64,000 bases of DNA from Trichaptum fuscoviolaceum (lineage: Eukaryota; Basidiomycota; Agaricomycetes; Hymenochaetales; Trichaptaceae). The stretch is taken from positions 5,094,599 through 5,158,598 of the forward strand of contig CAJSYZ010000004.1 of assembly GCA_910574455.1 (NCBI GenBank), written 5' to 3'. Numbering within the stretch: the first letter of the stretch is position 1; each line of letters starts with the position of its first letter. A program made the position numbers and the translations under genes. A model generated the notes under the pieces. The model was given only the letters and a program-made list of their open reading frames with translations. It searched no databases and was not told the origin of the DNA. This document shows positions 35,275 through 46,356 of this stretch, piece by piece.

Positions 35275-35935
35275 GTGTCGCCAAGGCTTATCGCATCGAC
35301 AACGCCAGCGGTCATGCAACCGGACGCTTCCTCATACTCTCTTGATCTACTTGCAGACTATGCGCAGACTCTCGACTCCCTCCCTCTGGACCTCTCCCAC
35401 ATCTTTGCCGACCTCCACGAGCTCGACTCCGTGCTCACGTCGACCGTTGCCTCTCTAACCTCGAAAATCTGCAAACTGATTGAGCTCATCGAGACCCGCT
35501 CAGCTTCGATCGAGGAGAGACCGTGGCTGCTTGGAGAGATTGCGGATGAGCGCAGAAGGTGCGCCCAGGAGCGGAGGACAAGATACGTATCGCGACGACG
35601 GCTGCAGACAAGCTTCGCGCGCAATCATAATACCTCAACGACCTCGTCATCGCCCTTCCCGAATTCCAGTCCCATCTGCTCGTCAAAAAAACAGTGTACC
35701 CACATGTAAGCACGAAGGTGTACTTGATGCCGACGAGCTATGAGACAGGGCGAAAGCGGCGTGCACAGTACAACAGCGCCAGCGCCAGTGGATGGCTCCG
35801 CGTGTCCGATGGAATCCTTGCAGGAGGAAGATTTAGACTATGCTAGAGGAAAATCTTCGAGAAAGGAGAAAATGGGTGACGGCGGTCAACAGCGACGACG
35901 GGGTGGCTGTCGTCCAAAGAAGTACGTTCGCTGAT
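35275..35935 (+). pseudogene. ING-family (inhibitor of growth) N-terminal fragment
   Basis: The first frame gives SYSLDLLADYAQTLDSLPLD, LSHIFADLHELDSVL and LIELIETRSASIEERPWLLG. The frame then shifts by one base to AEDKIRIATTAADKLRAQS, followed by a TAA, then YLNDLVIALPEFQSHL and KVYLMPTSYETGRKRR. This is the ING N-terminal histone-tail-binding region pattern (coiled helices followed by a short linker). The C-terminal PHD finger, which binds H3K4me3 in ING proteins, is not present. With frameshift, stop and missing PHD this is a non-functional capture. Confidence 0.7.
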
Positions 35936-36114
35936 TCAAAATAATTTTCCACATCAACTCACAATCTCTGCAACTGACCAGATACCATCACCGTCCGACT
36001 TTCTGCGCTCTATGCAGTCTCCTATGCCCGGTGCGAGTCAGGCCAGCGCGGTTGGCGTGCAAATCAACGCGGCAACGGTGTTTGCAGACGAGTGACGGCG
36101 GTCAACAGCGACCA

Positions 36115-36245
36115 CGAGGCATCCCTCGTCCTCCAGCCGCGTGACCGATGATCGCCTCCTCGCCAACTGCGTGCTTGTCTGCCAGGCGTGGTGGGCTCCC
36201 GCGCAGAGGCTGCTTTTCCGTCACGTCTCTCTACACTCAGAGACT
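36115..36245 (+). pseudogene. F-box-like fragment
   Basis: Translation gives VTDDRLLANCVLVCQAWWAP and AQRLLFRHVSL, the second half of a basidiomycete F-box motif followed by its usual downstream helix. It ends within a few bases of the right subterminal repeats of the hAT-like element, so it is a fragment captured separately from the ING piece. Confidence 0.6.
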
Positions 36246-36529
36246 AGCTGCGCACGATACCCGTATACCGTAATTGCCGTATACGGCACGTACCGTAACC
36301 GTAACTGATTTTTGGGAGGAAAATTACGGGCCGTATCTATACGGGCCGTAACCGTAACGAGGGTGCAAATTACGGCCGTACCCGTATACGGTACGGTTGA
36401 GGAGCCCTACTCGGCATGTTATATATGATACGGCGTGGATGCTCAACGACCAAAGATACTAGACTTCGGCAATCCTTTCAGTTCGCGCTCGAAACGTACT
36501 TATCTTTCTCGAGAACAGAGTCAACTCTG

Positions 36530-36815
36530 ACTATTCTGACCGTTCAGATGTAATGATTCTGCTGCTTGCTCTACGATTGCGTATGCAGCAGATATCGAAT
36601 ACAAGGTTTCTGATAAAATTATGGATACAATCGTAAGTAGATACTTGCAGACCTCGTGCGCGAGCGGCTACGCGCAACGATATGGTGCGCAAGTCGGCGA
36701 CGCGGATGTTATAAAATTCGTAGACGATGAGTTCCAGTTCAACTATGCCATCCTGCAAGCGTGGAAGCATGCTCAGGCTGTCAGCCGTAATCAGGACACT
36801 CATCAAAATATCGTA
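36530..36815 (-). pseudogene. Orphan C-terminal exon pair of a GMC oxidoreductase
   Basis: The minus-strand reading TADSLSMLPRLQDGIVELEL, then YNIRVADLRTISLRVAAR, then (after an intron whose acceptor AG has become TG) AYAIVEQAAESLHLNGQN, matches the last two exons of both neighbouring GMC genes. Catalytic-region histidines are lost (AAR for AAH). Nothing of the upstream 17 exons is present. It sits just downstream of the reductase gene on the same strand. Confidence 0.85.
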
Positions 36816-36843
36816 CATTCAGGTTCGTTCTGAAGCCATCCGC

Positions 36844-38100
36844 TTACGAACTCTCATGGGGGTTAACAATGAGTTTATATCCGCTGACTTTGTGCTCCTC
36901 GAGTCGCTTCAGCCCAGTTTCAATGCTCGAAAGGCCTCCCTTGACGACTTCAACGCGATTCGGCTGCACATAATTTCAACGATTAGTGGAGAAGAGAAAG
37001 ATTAGAAAGTCCGAGACGCACTTTCAGCACACCATCCTCGAAAAGCTTCGGCAAGCTCTTCGTGAACGCTTCAGCGAGATTGTGCAATCGGACTAGTGAG
37101 ACGACCTGCACAATGTGTTTATCGCTGTATTTTCCCGTATCGACCGTACGTGGGAGAGTCAATGCAAGCGTTCCCCCTGGCGCAAGGATCTCCAAGCCCA
37201 GCTCTTGGGTCCCTCCCTCTGAAATTGTATCGAAGACAAAGTTGATAGGCGAACTCGTGATTTTCTTGACCTCTGCAGCAACATCTGCGTTACGGTCGAT
37301 GACGTGTGTAGCTCCGAGCGACTTAACAAGATCTTTGTTATGCAATGACGCAGTGACTATTATGGGCGAGAAGCCTGACAGCTTGGCGAATTGCATCGCT
37401 GTGCATAAACGAAGTTAGGTCTCTGAATTGTAGATCGTTGAATCTACTGACTGTATTGCCCGACAGATGAAGAACCTCCGAGAACAAGGATCGGCTTGCC
37501 TTTGTACTTATTGGCACCTCCCTCGTCCCAGGGAGCAATCAACTGCTCTGCTCCAGCGCCTTGCTTAGCGCGGATGCCATACAAACCAACTATCGCGGTG
37601 CCTGTCCCGACCGGAATAGATGCCGCTACATCAGTAGTAATATTGGAGGGGATCTACAAGGGGTCCATATGGTCGTAAATATATCGAACGGTGGAAAGTC
37701 TGACCCGTACCTTTCCAGCAATGTCAGCAGGCACTAGAGCGTACTGTTGAAAGGTTCCTTCGTCGTGAGTATAGTTGCCCTGCCAATAACTTTAAAAGAA
37801 TTATATCAGTTCGTAATCGTATTTCATTTCTATTCGAGATACTTACACTCTGTCACCCTTCTCGAGACCAGATACGTTGGTTCCGACTGCTTTGACGGTA
37901 CCAGCAGCTTCAACACCAAGGATAGCCGGAAAGTCCTTGACATGCAATCCGTAGTTACGGATTTTCCAATCAAGTGGGTTTAACGCAGCAGAGTCGATCT
38001 TTACGAGGAGTTGCTCCGGTCCAGGATCAGGGATTCCTCTCTCCTGAACGACGAAATCGCCGTTGATGCCAGTTAGGAACAAAGCTTTCTGCTGGGCCAT
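36844..38100 (-). CDS. Medium-chain reductase, zinc-independent quinone-oxidoreductase/enoyl-reductase type
   Basis: Five exons: 38100-37847, 37789-37711, 37653-37452, 37398-37022 and 36963-36844. Introns are GT-AG of 53-58 bp, joined length is 1032 nt (343 residues), in frame. The GroES-like N-terminus has LLVKIDSAALNPLDWKI and ILGVEAAGTVKAVG. The cofactor fold contains PILVLGGSSSVGQY, and VIDRNADVA lies downstream. The C-terminus GLKRLEEHKVSGYKLIV is typical of quinone-oxidoreductase-like MDR proteins. The catalytic zinc ligands of alcohol dehydrogenases are not evident. It is predicted to reduce an activated double bond or quinone with NAD(P)H. An upstream in-frame ATG at 38166 would add 22 residues; 38100 fits the family better. 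It lies between two GMC genes on the same strand. Confidence 0.92.
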
Positions 38101-38195
38101 GTCGTAGGTTGAGATATCGAGGAATATAGCGTGATCGTGAATTGGTTCTCGATGCAACTGCAACAAAGTGGCACCGACTTTTTATATGAATTAGT

Positions 38196-38479
38196 CCGAC
38201 TCCGAGTCGGAGAGCTGATTTGTATAACGGCCAGTCTACATCAGTAGAATCAAGTTACGTGCTAACACTGTATCGAGCGCGGTTACGAATGTGCCAAATA
38301 CCGCTGGGCGGGATTTGTCACTATCAATTGATCCGTTGATTTGCTGAGCAATAAGCAAGCCTGAGGTGTAACAGCAGCGGGAAGGCTTCCCCGCAAAGCG
38401 ACGGGATTTGCAACGATTGATGACTAATACTACATAGTATGTATGTAGAGGTATACGCGAGACCGGACTCCGAGTCGGA
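38196..38479. promoter_or_regulatory. Paired CCG(N9)CGG-like palindromes upstream of the reductase
   Basis: The motif GACTCCGAGTCGGA occurs at 38198-38211 and 38466-38479, about 100 and 370 bp upstream of the reductase start codon. The first reads CCGACTCCGAGTCGG, an everted CCG/CGG pair of the kind bound by Zn(II)2Cys6 regulators. A repeated quasi-palindrome in a promoter suggests a binding site; function is inferred. Confidence 0.45.
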
Positions 38480-38712
38480 TCTCGGCAATGGCAGAGCTCA
38501 GGCAGTACCGACGCTTCAAAGTTTACATTCATCTTGCGCCTAAACTGTCTTGCGAAGGAATTGTTAGAACGAGTTGTTGGTACAACGCTGGCAGTTGCAA
38601 GGCTCAATTAGATTTCGAATCTCACCACACTTATAAAATTTTGTACTTGAAACATCTACATCGAACGGTTAGAGTACCCTGTGACACAACAACTCGTTTC
38701 TTTCGAGAATAT

Positions 38713-41589
38713 TCATTGTGACGAATCCGAGTGTTCAGAATTGATGCTTTCTACCGCTTGCTCCGCGATCGCGTATGCGGTAGCTATCGAATGCAAGTTT
38801 TTGATTAAATCATGGATCAAAGCATGGGCAGATATTCACAGACCTTGGGTATGTGCGGCCACATGTAACGGTATGATACTCAAGTCGGCAACGCGGATGT
38901 TCTTCGTGCCATGGACGATGAGCTCCGGATTAACTACACCGTTCTGTGAGCGTGGAAGCATGCTCAGGGTGCTAGCCGTATCTGTATATGATCGAATGAG
39001 CTGTGCTCACGCTTCCAAGATACATATACTGCGACTTACGGTATGACGTAGCCACAATATTCTTTGCGAAGTTTCTTAGATCTTCATCAGATTGGCACTG
39101 CAGTCCGGGAAGAACCTCCTTCGCTGTAGCCATAATACAGTCGGTCAGCTTGAGACTAGCTAGTGGAAGGCATTGCTCGACTTACCAATCATGCTTTTCA
39201 AAGGTTCGACTTGAGTTAAGCGACGGATAAATTTCATGATTTCTACGGACAACTCCAGGTCTATAGTGACGTGCAGACAATGCTAAGTTATTAACGACAG
39301 TCATCACATAATAACTGATGGCTTACCAAACTCATCTTCAAAATATCGTGGGTCGATGTTCGGTTGTTCGTAGGGATCATTTGATCTTGCGTGCTGCATT
39401 CATTTTAGCTATAAGGGGACAACGTGAGCGAGGGAGAAACTTACAACGGAACCGCGGCTGAATGTATGATTAAGAGCAGCGAGAATAGAGACATATGATT
39501 TACTCGGGTCCGGGGCTAAATCATCCGTCAGTCGATTAGTCTATTCAAGAAAGGAAAGCCATCTGGCACCTTTCCCTCCAAAGGTTCCCGGGAATGAGAC
39601 GAGTTCACAATCACCTCCTTTTCCGCTCTCAAACTCCTGCAGCTGTAACTCATATTGCTCCTTTAAGCCTGGAGGTAATGTACCTGACTCGATCTTGGAC
39701 TCAATTCTTTGACGCTGCTGTGCTATGAGTGCATGGGCATCTTCTGGTACGGAGGTTATAGCCGTTAACGGGACGAAAGTGAAGCATCCTAAACCAAGCC
39801 GGTGAAGTCCCTTCCCTTGCGCGCTTTCGAATTGTGTTAGAAAAGGTATCATAGAGGAGACTTTTCACGGACGTACTGAAGTAGCAGTTGCGACGCAGCG
39901 TACCCTTCATCATCCATTGCATTGAAAGTCTCCATGGCGAAGTCTGAATTGAGTTCTGATCAATCATCTTAGTGTAAGTTATCTCTTCGCGTATTGATCT
40001 TAGGACGCACACACCAAATGTAAGGGCGCAAAACATATGCTCTTGCATATTTTCGCCGACTCCAGGTAAATTTATGATTGGGGTAATGCCCAGGGAGCTT
40101 AGAAGTCGACTGTCCCCGATTCCAGACAGTTCAAGAATTTGAGGAGACTTGAGAGCTCTGCGATCCAACTCAGTCATAGAAGTGTCAACGCCGTTCGAAA
40201 GGTACTTACCCAGCGCTCAGTATTACATCTTTCTTAACATTCACTGTGTGTATTTCCCCCTCGTACTCAAATTCAACCCCAGTCGCCCGGACATTCTTGC
40301 CTTCGGAGGTCGCCTCCGTCGTTGTGACGATACGGCATGCTAGAGCATTGCACAAGACCCGAAGGTTCTGTCTATCTCTGTTGGGTAGATAAGATGCCTA
40401 CTAGACGTCAACAAAATTTCTATTGTTGGGAGTGCTTGAGCTTTACCGTCACAGAGTAGGTGCGAGTCGCTGTCTTTGGGTCAAGCGTACAGACTGTCAT
40501 ATAAGATCCGATTGGCTAAGATTGGAACATTCAGCACCGATGCATTATTATAATCAAATCAAAGGGTGTCGCACATCTCCATCTACCTAAGATTTGTTAT
40601 ACATTAGTGTACAGGCGCAAAGAGGCGTTTATATGCCTACCGGGTTCTTAGCAGGTTCTATCCCCGCATTAAATAAGGTCTACACACCATGATTATGATT
40701 AGAAAGCTGCGTTAGGCGTATCAAAGAGTACCGTACCTCTTGAATGGGTATCTCCGATTTCGCAATCAGCTCTGGGAAGGACGTTAGCAAGGAGCCATTA
40801 TATCCATGTGCACATGGTTTGAGAACATGGCCAAACTTCGAGTCGTTCGTGACATTCGGCGGTATGAACCTAGTCACGCGCGGTAAATATCATGAAGGTA
40901 TGACTATGAGGATACTGACTTCTCATTCTTCTTAACATTTCTCGAGAAGGATTCCCAAGTCCATCCAGGGTTCCCAAGCTTCTGCCATGCATCGATGTCC
41001 CGGGAAGGCGGTACGCTCCATGCCTTCGAAGTTTCGGTACTCTTCAGAGACTGTTAATCAGAAGATTGGACCCTGGTCACTCACATAGTAGTTGATAGCG
41101 GAAGTACCTCCGAGCATGCGTCCCCTTGCCCAGCTATGTATTCTGTCATTGCAGTGCTTCTGAGGGATCGTCTTAAACGCCCAATCATATCTCGGATCAC
41201 CAAATTGTTTGCCGAAGTGTGCGGGTATGGCTGCAGAAGTGTTTTATACGAGAAACAAAGCGAGTGGTAAGAATCAGGGTTCTCCCAGTAAAACTTAGGA
41301 AGTAGCGACAGGCTTACTGATTAAAGGATCATTGAGGTTCTCAGGCCCAGCTTCAAGAACCGCAACAGTGACGGACGGATTCTCGGACAGCCGTGCTGCA
41401 ACAGTTAAACCAGCGGTCTGTCACAAGAAATATTAGGATCAACTAAAGGCAGATACGTCTCTTTTTTCAATCACGGACCCCGCCACCTGGAGACGAGTAA
41501 AGATCAGATTTGCTTTGTCGAACATGAATGGGAAAACTTCACTCGCCGATCACAACATAATCAAAAGAGAGATCACCAGAATTGAGCAT
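38713..41589 (-). CDS. GMC oxidoreductase (FAD-dependent), copy 2
   Basis: A paralogue of the gene at 30376-33255 with the same exon plan, including the 8-nt microexon (41486-41479). It starts MLNSGDLSFDYVVIGGGTAG. Signature blocks are RGRMLGGTSAINYY, SPQILELSGIGDSRLL, HTASTLSMLPRSQNG and IIPLHVAAHTQATAYAIAEQ; it ends SEHSDSSQ then TGA. The first intron begins GC (GCGAGT) instead of GT; this GC-AG intron is needed to keep the FAD-binding motif in frame. All other junctions I read are GT-AG. I saw no premature stop or frameshift. There is no signal peptide. Function is as for copy 1, with substrate unknown; co-location with the reductase suggests a shared pathway. Confidence 0.9.
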
Positions 41590-44500
41590 TTTTCAAGGCT
41601 TTCCGTGTAAGACAGAGGGTTGTGAGTAGTCCGGGGAAGTGATGTTGAATTGTCTGGAGAAGCAACATTAAGTACCCACTTGACACGAGGCGGTAGGAGG
41701 CGGTAAGACACGGAAACAACGAATCGACCGCGATAAGACATTCAATGGAAGTGACTAGAATTCTCAAGTCTCCAGCGTTCGATAAGCCGGAGCGTTCGGT
41801 AAAACAGGAAGGTATAGAATGTGTACCCGACAAGTTGACTCCGCAGGGTCTGCCACTGTAGCCTGCCACACCGCCATGTATATGGGTTACCATAAGTAAC
41901 GGAATTAGTTCGATCAGAACCAATCCATGAAAGGACTAAAGGAAAGTTCGATAGTTGAAACTTCGGTAGGCGGTATTTCACAATTTACAATGGCCCACTA
42001 AGAGCGCGTTTGGTCGTGCGAAATTCGAGCTACTGTCGTCCACCAATTTTGAAATAACGATTGACCATTCGGTGGAAAGTGATCCTAGCTCATTTCTCCT
42101 GTCTCTGATAAGAGGGTCAGAGATGATTTTCGACGTGAGGTAATGTGACCATGGACATGCGTTCAGACACATGGTCTAGCCCTAGGCACTGAATAAAATG
42201 TGCTATCTCGTTGTCATTCACTAAGCAGGTCCGAGTCTTAAGTCATTTGATTCCTTCGCGTCTATTACAGCCTCAGTTTATCAAGCATCAACTTGGAACT
42301 AAGATCACTCACGCCTGAGCAAAGTCATTCAAGAGGGATCTCGCGGTCACATACTTAACTGATTTCTTCCCCGCTGCCTCTTCCCCTTCGTCTGTCTTGA
42401 TCGCCCTCAGTAGATCCTGGTCCTCAACGGTCGGTTTAGCCTCCCTCGCCTCTGCCCTTCGCAAGACTTGGTATGTTCTCTGCAATCGGCTTTCAAAGCT
42501 CGCCTCCTCCTCGGTCCGTCAGGAACCACTCGTACGTAGCATAGTTCAACGATGCGCGTTTTCGTCCACCACAACGCCCCTGCTAAACACCATCCGGTCC
42601 CGCGCACTTACACAGCTTATACGTTGCTCACGTACACTTGCAAACGATTCGTGATGCCCTTCGCCTTCTGCCGCACATTTGCATCTGATCTTATCCAGAC
42701 TCGTCCTCATTCTAGAGGTTTTTTAATGGTAGAGATGTTGCCACGAAGTAGACAATGAAGTGGCCTGATCCATTGTAGTTGGCCAGAGTAGTAACCTCCT
42801 GAACAGAAGTACTCTCAACCATTCGTAGAAGCGACAATACCACGATACGCACCTTGAATACAAGCAGCTATTTCTTGCCCTTCAAAAGAGCGGAGCCGAT
42901 ACCCCATATGTCGAGCTTCATAGCCGTACCGACGTACATCGACTCATAAAGTTTCAGGAGGGGTCAATACCATCGTGTTCCGTCGTTCACGTTCGTTTCT
43001 GAGCGGCCATTCACGCACCCGCCCTAAGCTGATAAGTCCCGGCAAGAATTAGATAGAAAACATGTAAGATCGAAACTGCGGAAATAAGCTGGAAGAAGTG
43101 TTGAAACTTGAGGGACTTTCTTATGTCCCCGACACGAAGCGTAGCTGAGGGAGGGATGTGTCGTCGTGAACTTTAATCCAGTTTTACAGAAAGTAAGCCA
43201 ATTCTCACGCTCCTAGCCAATCGCTCATTTTCTCTTATCTCCTTTGTTCCTGGTAAACTGTCTTTTTAATTTCATGTGTAGCCTTAAACTTCTTTTCTCA
43301 GTTTATTTTCCGTCTAACCTGTTCTTTCTTGGTTATTATGGTTTTTATTTCATTATTTTACCGTACCTTTTCGTTGCTTCTGTGGTCTATTTCCTGTTTA
43401 TTTTCTTATTTTACCTAATGCTACTCAGTTTCTTGTGCCTTTCCGTTCCTTATCCTAGCGCTTCGTACGTTTTGTCCCGTTGCCGCCCAATACACGTGCT
43501 CCCTCTTTCTCGTTCCTCGCTCGTTCCTGCTCCGTCTTCCTGGTGCCCGAGTTATTCATCTATGGTTTATTACTTCTTTTTCTAGTTTTTTCCCTGTGTT
43601 AACTGTTCTCCTTCAAGTTTGGTTATTGTGGATTTCATCTCATTAATGCATCATTCCTTTCTCACAATTTTTATTTCTTTAATAGTTTATTATATTACTT
43701 CCCTTGTACTCCTATTCATTTGTCTCCCACTGCCAGTGGCACAGTCGTGTCGGGGACCGCTGTCTCTGACGGCGCTATCTAATTTATTTCATTTTTATCT
43801 ATTTATGTCAGATTGTAATCTCCATAATGTAATAATAGTCTCGGGCTCACCGCCGGCACATTCCGAATGAGGTGAGTATATCGCATGTTTTTAATTGTCA
43901 TAATGGCCAATTACCATTCAACACCGCCCAGCCAAGTGACCCAAAGGTTGTATTCCGAGCGGGGCATTCGATAGTGCAGGACAATTAGCGCATCACAGAA
44001 TAATCTTCTTCCTCGTTCGTAACTTAGATGAGTCGCAAATTAGGCAGCGAAGACAAGGCTTGGGGTTGAATAAAGTGCAGTCTGACGGTTTTTTGCCATT
44101 AAGTTAGGGCCGTTTGGGAGGATATCTTCCTTGGATACGAAATATGAGCAAACCATACTGGAAACTTTATGACTGAGGGGGTACGGTGTGGATGCTCAAC
44201 GACCAAATATATACTACTTCCGACATTCGGAGCTTATGGTTCACTTGACGGTCCTTCAATTCGAGCTCGACATGTAGGTCGTCATGCGAAAGCCACGAAG
44301 TATAATGTTTCGAACATTAACTTATGAGATGGAATTTGACTTTCCTGAACAGCTACAGCTGTAGCTAGACACGACATTTCAAACGTTCCCTCGAGAGTAT
44401 GTTTTGCCGAGACTCTGTAACCGCATACCCGAAACGCATGATCTGGGGTAATTGCCATAGGTTTTCTAAGGACAACGACCGGAGAGCTGCAAAGATGTGC

Positions 44501-44766
44501 CCGCACCCGCAATAATCAGGCTCAGAGGAGCAGGGTCGAGGAAGCAGCCTGAGTGGGGGAAAGGGAAAACCAACCTGGCAGGCTACAAGAGCGCTTAGTC
44601 AGCACTGGCAGCTCGTTTCATCATTCAAGTTTAGGTTCACAGTCACTGGCATGGCAAGTTTCGCAACCGGCATGTGATTCTCTCCCAGACCCGGTCATTC
44701 TCTTAAGGCGTAACCTCGCAAATCGTTGACCATTCCCTCCTCATTCCTTGTTCCCTTACCACCACC
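41590..44766. other. Long intergenic region, no recognised gene
   Basis: Only short frames are present. 43230-43800 is T-rich on the plus strand, giving an artefactual Phe/Leu-rich 113-codon frame. At 44182-44228 a 45-bp stretch (TACGGTGTGGATGCTCAACGA...) matches 36429-36471, the sequence just downstream of the orphan GMC fragment. Confidence 0.5.
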
Positions 44767-46208
44767 ATGTCCACACAATCCTACTCGTCAAGCAGCTCTG
44801 GCAAGGCCAAGCTTCTACAAAAGACCGACAATGACGTTGTCATCGTCGCAGCGTACAGAACTGCCATCACGAAGGTGTGCTATCCAAACTTTTGTTTATC
44901 TGGCAGAGTATCTCACTGTTCAATAGGGCAGGAAAGGTGGCTTCAAGGACACTCTACCTGAAGAAATTTTGACACACGTTCTCCGTGCTGTGTATGAGAA
45001 GCCTGGTCTTGACCCGAAGCTCATCGAGGACGTCGCGGTGGGCAATGTCCTCCCTGCAGGTGGAGGAGCTACTGCTGCGCGTATGGCTGCTCTATACGCT
45101 GGTATCCCCAACACAACCGCTATCAACACCGTAAACCGTCAGTGCTCGTCCGGTCTCACTGCTGTGAACCAGATAGCGTTAGAAATTTTGGCGGGCGAGA
45201 TTGATATTGGCATTGGTATGTTCTTTCACTTACAATTAATATACAAATCTTGACGCTCTTGTAGGCGCTGGTGTTGAGTCGATGACTCACGGCTACGGCC
45301 CCTCGGCGCAGCCCAAAGCTTTCTCAGAGAAGATCCTGTCAAACCAGGAGGCCGAGGACTGTCTCATCCCCATGGGTATCACCTCCGAAAACGTCGCCGC
45401 CCAATTCAAGATCACCCGTGCCACCCAGGACAAATTCGCCGCTGAGTCCTTCCGCAAGGCCGCCGCGGCACAGAAGGCGGGCAAGTTTACCGCTGAGATC
45501 ATCCCCGTCACAACGAAGAGTGTGGACCCGAAGACGGAGGAGGAGAAGGAGATCGTCGTGGATAGCGATGATGGTATTCGCGAGGGTGTTACGTTCGAGA
45601 GCTTGAGCAAGCTCAAGCCCGCTTTTGCGAAGGATGGCACGACCCATGCAGGTAACGCCTCCCAAGTTTCGGACGGTGCTGCAGCGGTCCTCCTTGCGCG
45701 TCGCTCGGTGGCGAAGAAGCTCGGTCTCCCCATCATCGGTAAATTCGCCACTGCGGCCGTCGTGGGTGTCCCGCCCAAGATCATGGGGTAAGTCTTCACT
45801 CATGGCGGATGAATCCTTGGTTGACACAGCATCTAGTGTTGGCCCTGCGTTCGCTATCCCGAAAGTCCTCGCAAAGGCTGGCATCTCCAAGGATGATGTC
45901 GACTTCTTCGAGATCAACGAGGCGTTCGCCAGCCAGGCCATCTTCTCCATCGATCACCTCGGCCTTCCGTACGAGAAGGTCAATGTCCGCGGTGGCGCGA
46001 TTGCTATGGGCCACCCTCTTGGTTGCAGTAAGTCTCCCTTACTACTTCAAATTACGGCTGAAACTGACTGCCTGGTTTTCTAGCTGGGGCACGGCAAATC
46101 GCCACTGGTTACTCCATTGCTAAGGATACTGGCGCGAAGATCTTCGTGACCAGCATGTGCATCGGTTCGGGAATGGGCATGGCTGCTATCTTTGTCAACG
46201 AGCAGTAA
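44767..46208 (+). CDS. Acetyl-CoA acyltransferase (3-ketoacyl-CoA thiolase)
   Basis: Five exons: 44767-44874, 44927-45215, 45265-45787, 45837-46027 and 46084-46208. Introns are GT-AG of 49-56 bp, joined length is 1236 nt (411 residues), in frame. Thiolase features are the nucleophile region [15 protein letters not shown], then [12 protein letters not shown], the [12 protein letters not shown] stretch, the GHPLGCTGARQ histidine loop and the second catalytic cysteine in [14 protein letters not shown]. The sequence is of the POT1/ACAA1 kind, which cleaves 3-ketoacyl-CoA in the last step of beta-oxidation. The N-terminus [19 protein letters not shown] has no clear PTS2 nonapeptide and the C-terminus EQ is not PTS1, so peroxisomal location is not shown by the sequence. 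Convergent with the kelch gene, 148 bp between stop codons. Confidence 0.94.
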
Positions 46209-46356
46209 ATATCTTGACTCCCTACACAAGTCGTTCTTTCTTGCGTGGCATTAATTGTATCCCTTGTTTATTGTATTCAACATCATCGAAAATGAAAATC
46301 ATGCTACATGTTTACTCTCTTTCTTAGAATACATTGACTTCATAAAATAGGATCTC

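Larger units (their letters stand above)
34645..36409. mobile_element. hAT-like non-autonomous element with captured gene fragments
   Basis: Inverted ends both start TAGGGCTCCTCA and stay similar for 24 nt (21 matching). They are followed by dense ACGGTACGGTTACGGCCCGT-type subterminal repeats (34665-34825 and 36250-36400). An 8-bp flanking duplication, CTCGGCAA (34637-34644) versus CTCGGCAT (36410-36417), matches at 7 of 8. TAGGG ends, 8-bp TSD and repetitive subterminal regions are hAT hallmarks. No transposase is encoded; the interior holds ING-like and F-box-like fragments. Confidence 0.8.

Noticed and set aside
43244..43585. 113-codon hydrophobic plus-strand frame resembling a membrane protein
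   Set aside because: The Phe/Leu richness follows from a T-rich tract. No family pattern, splice context or start region supports it.
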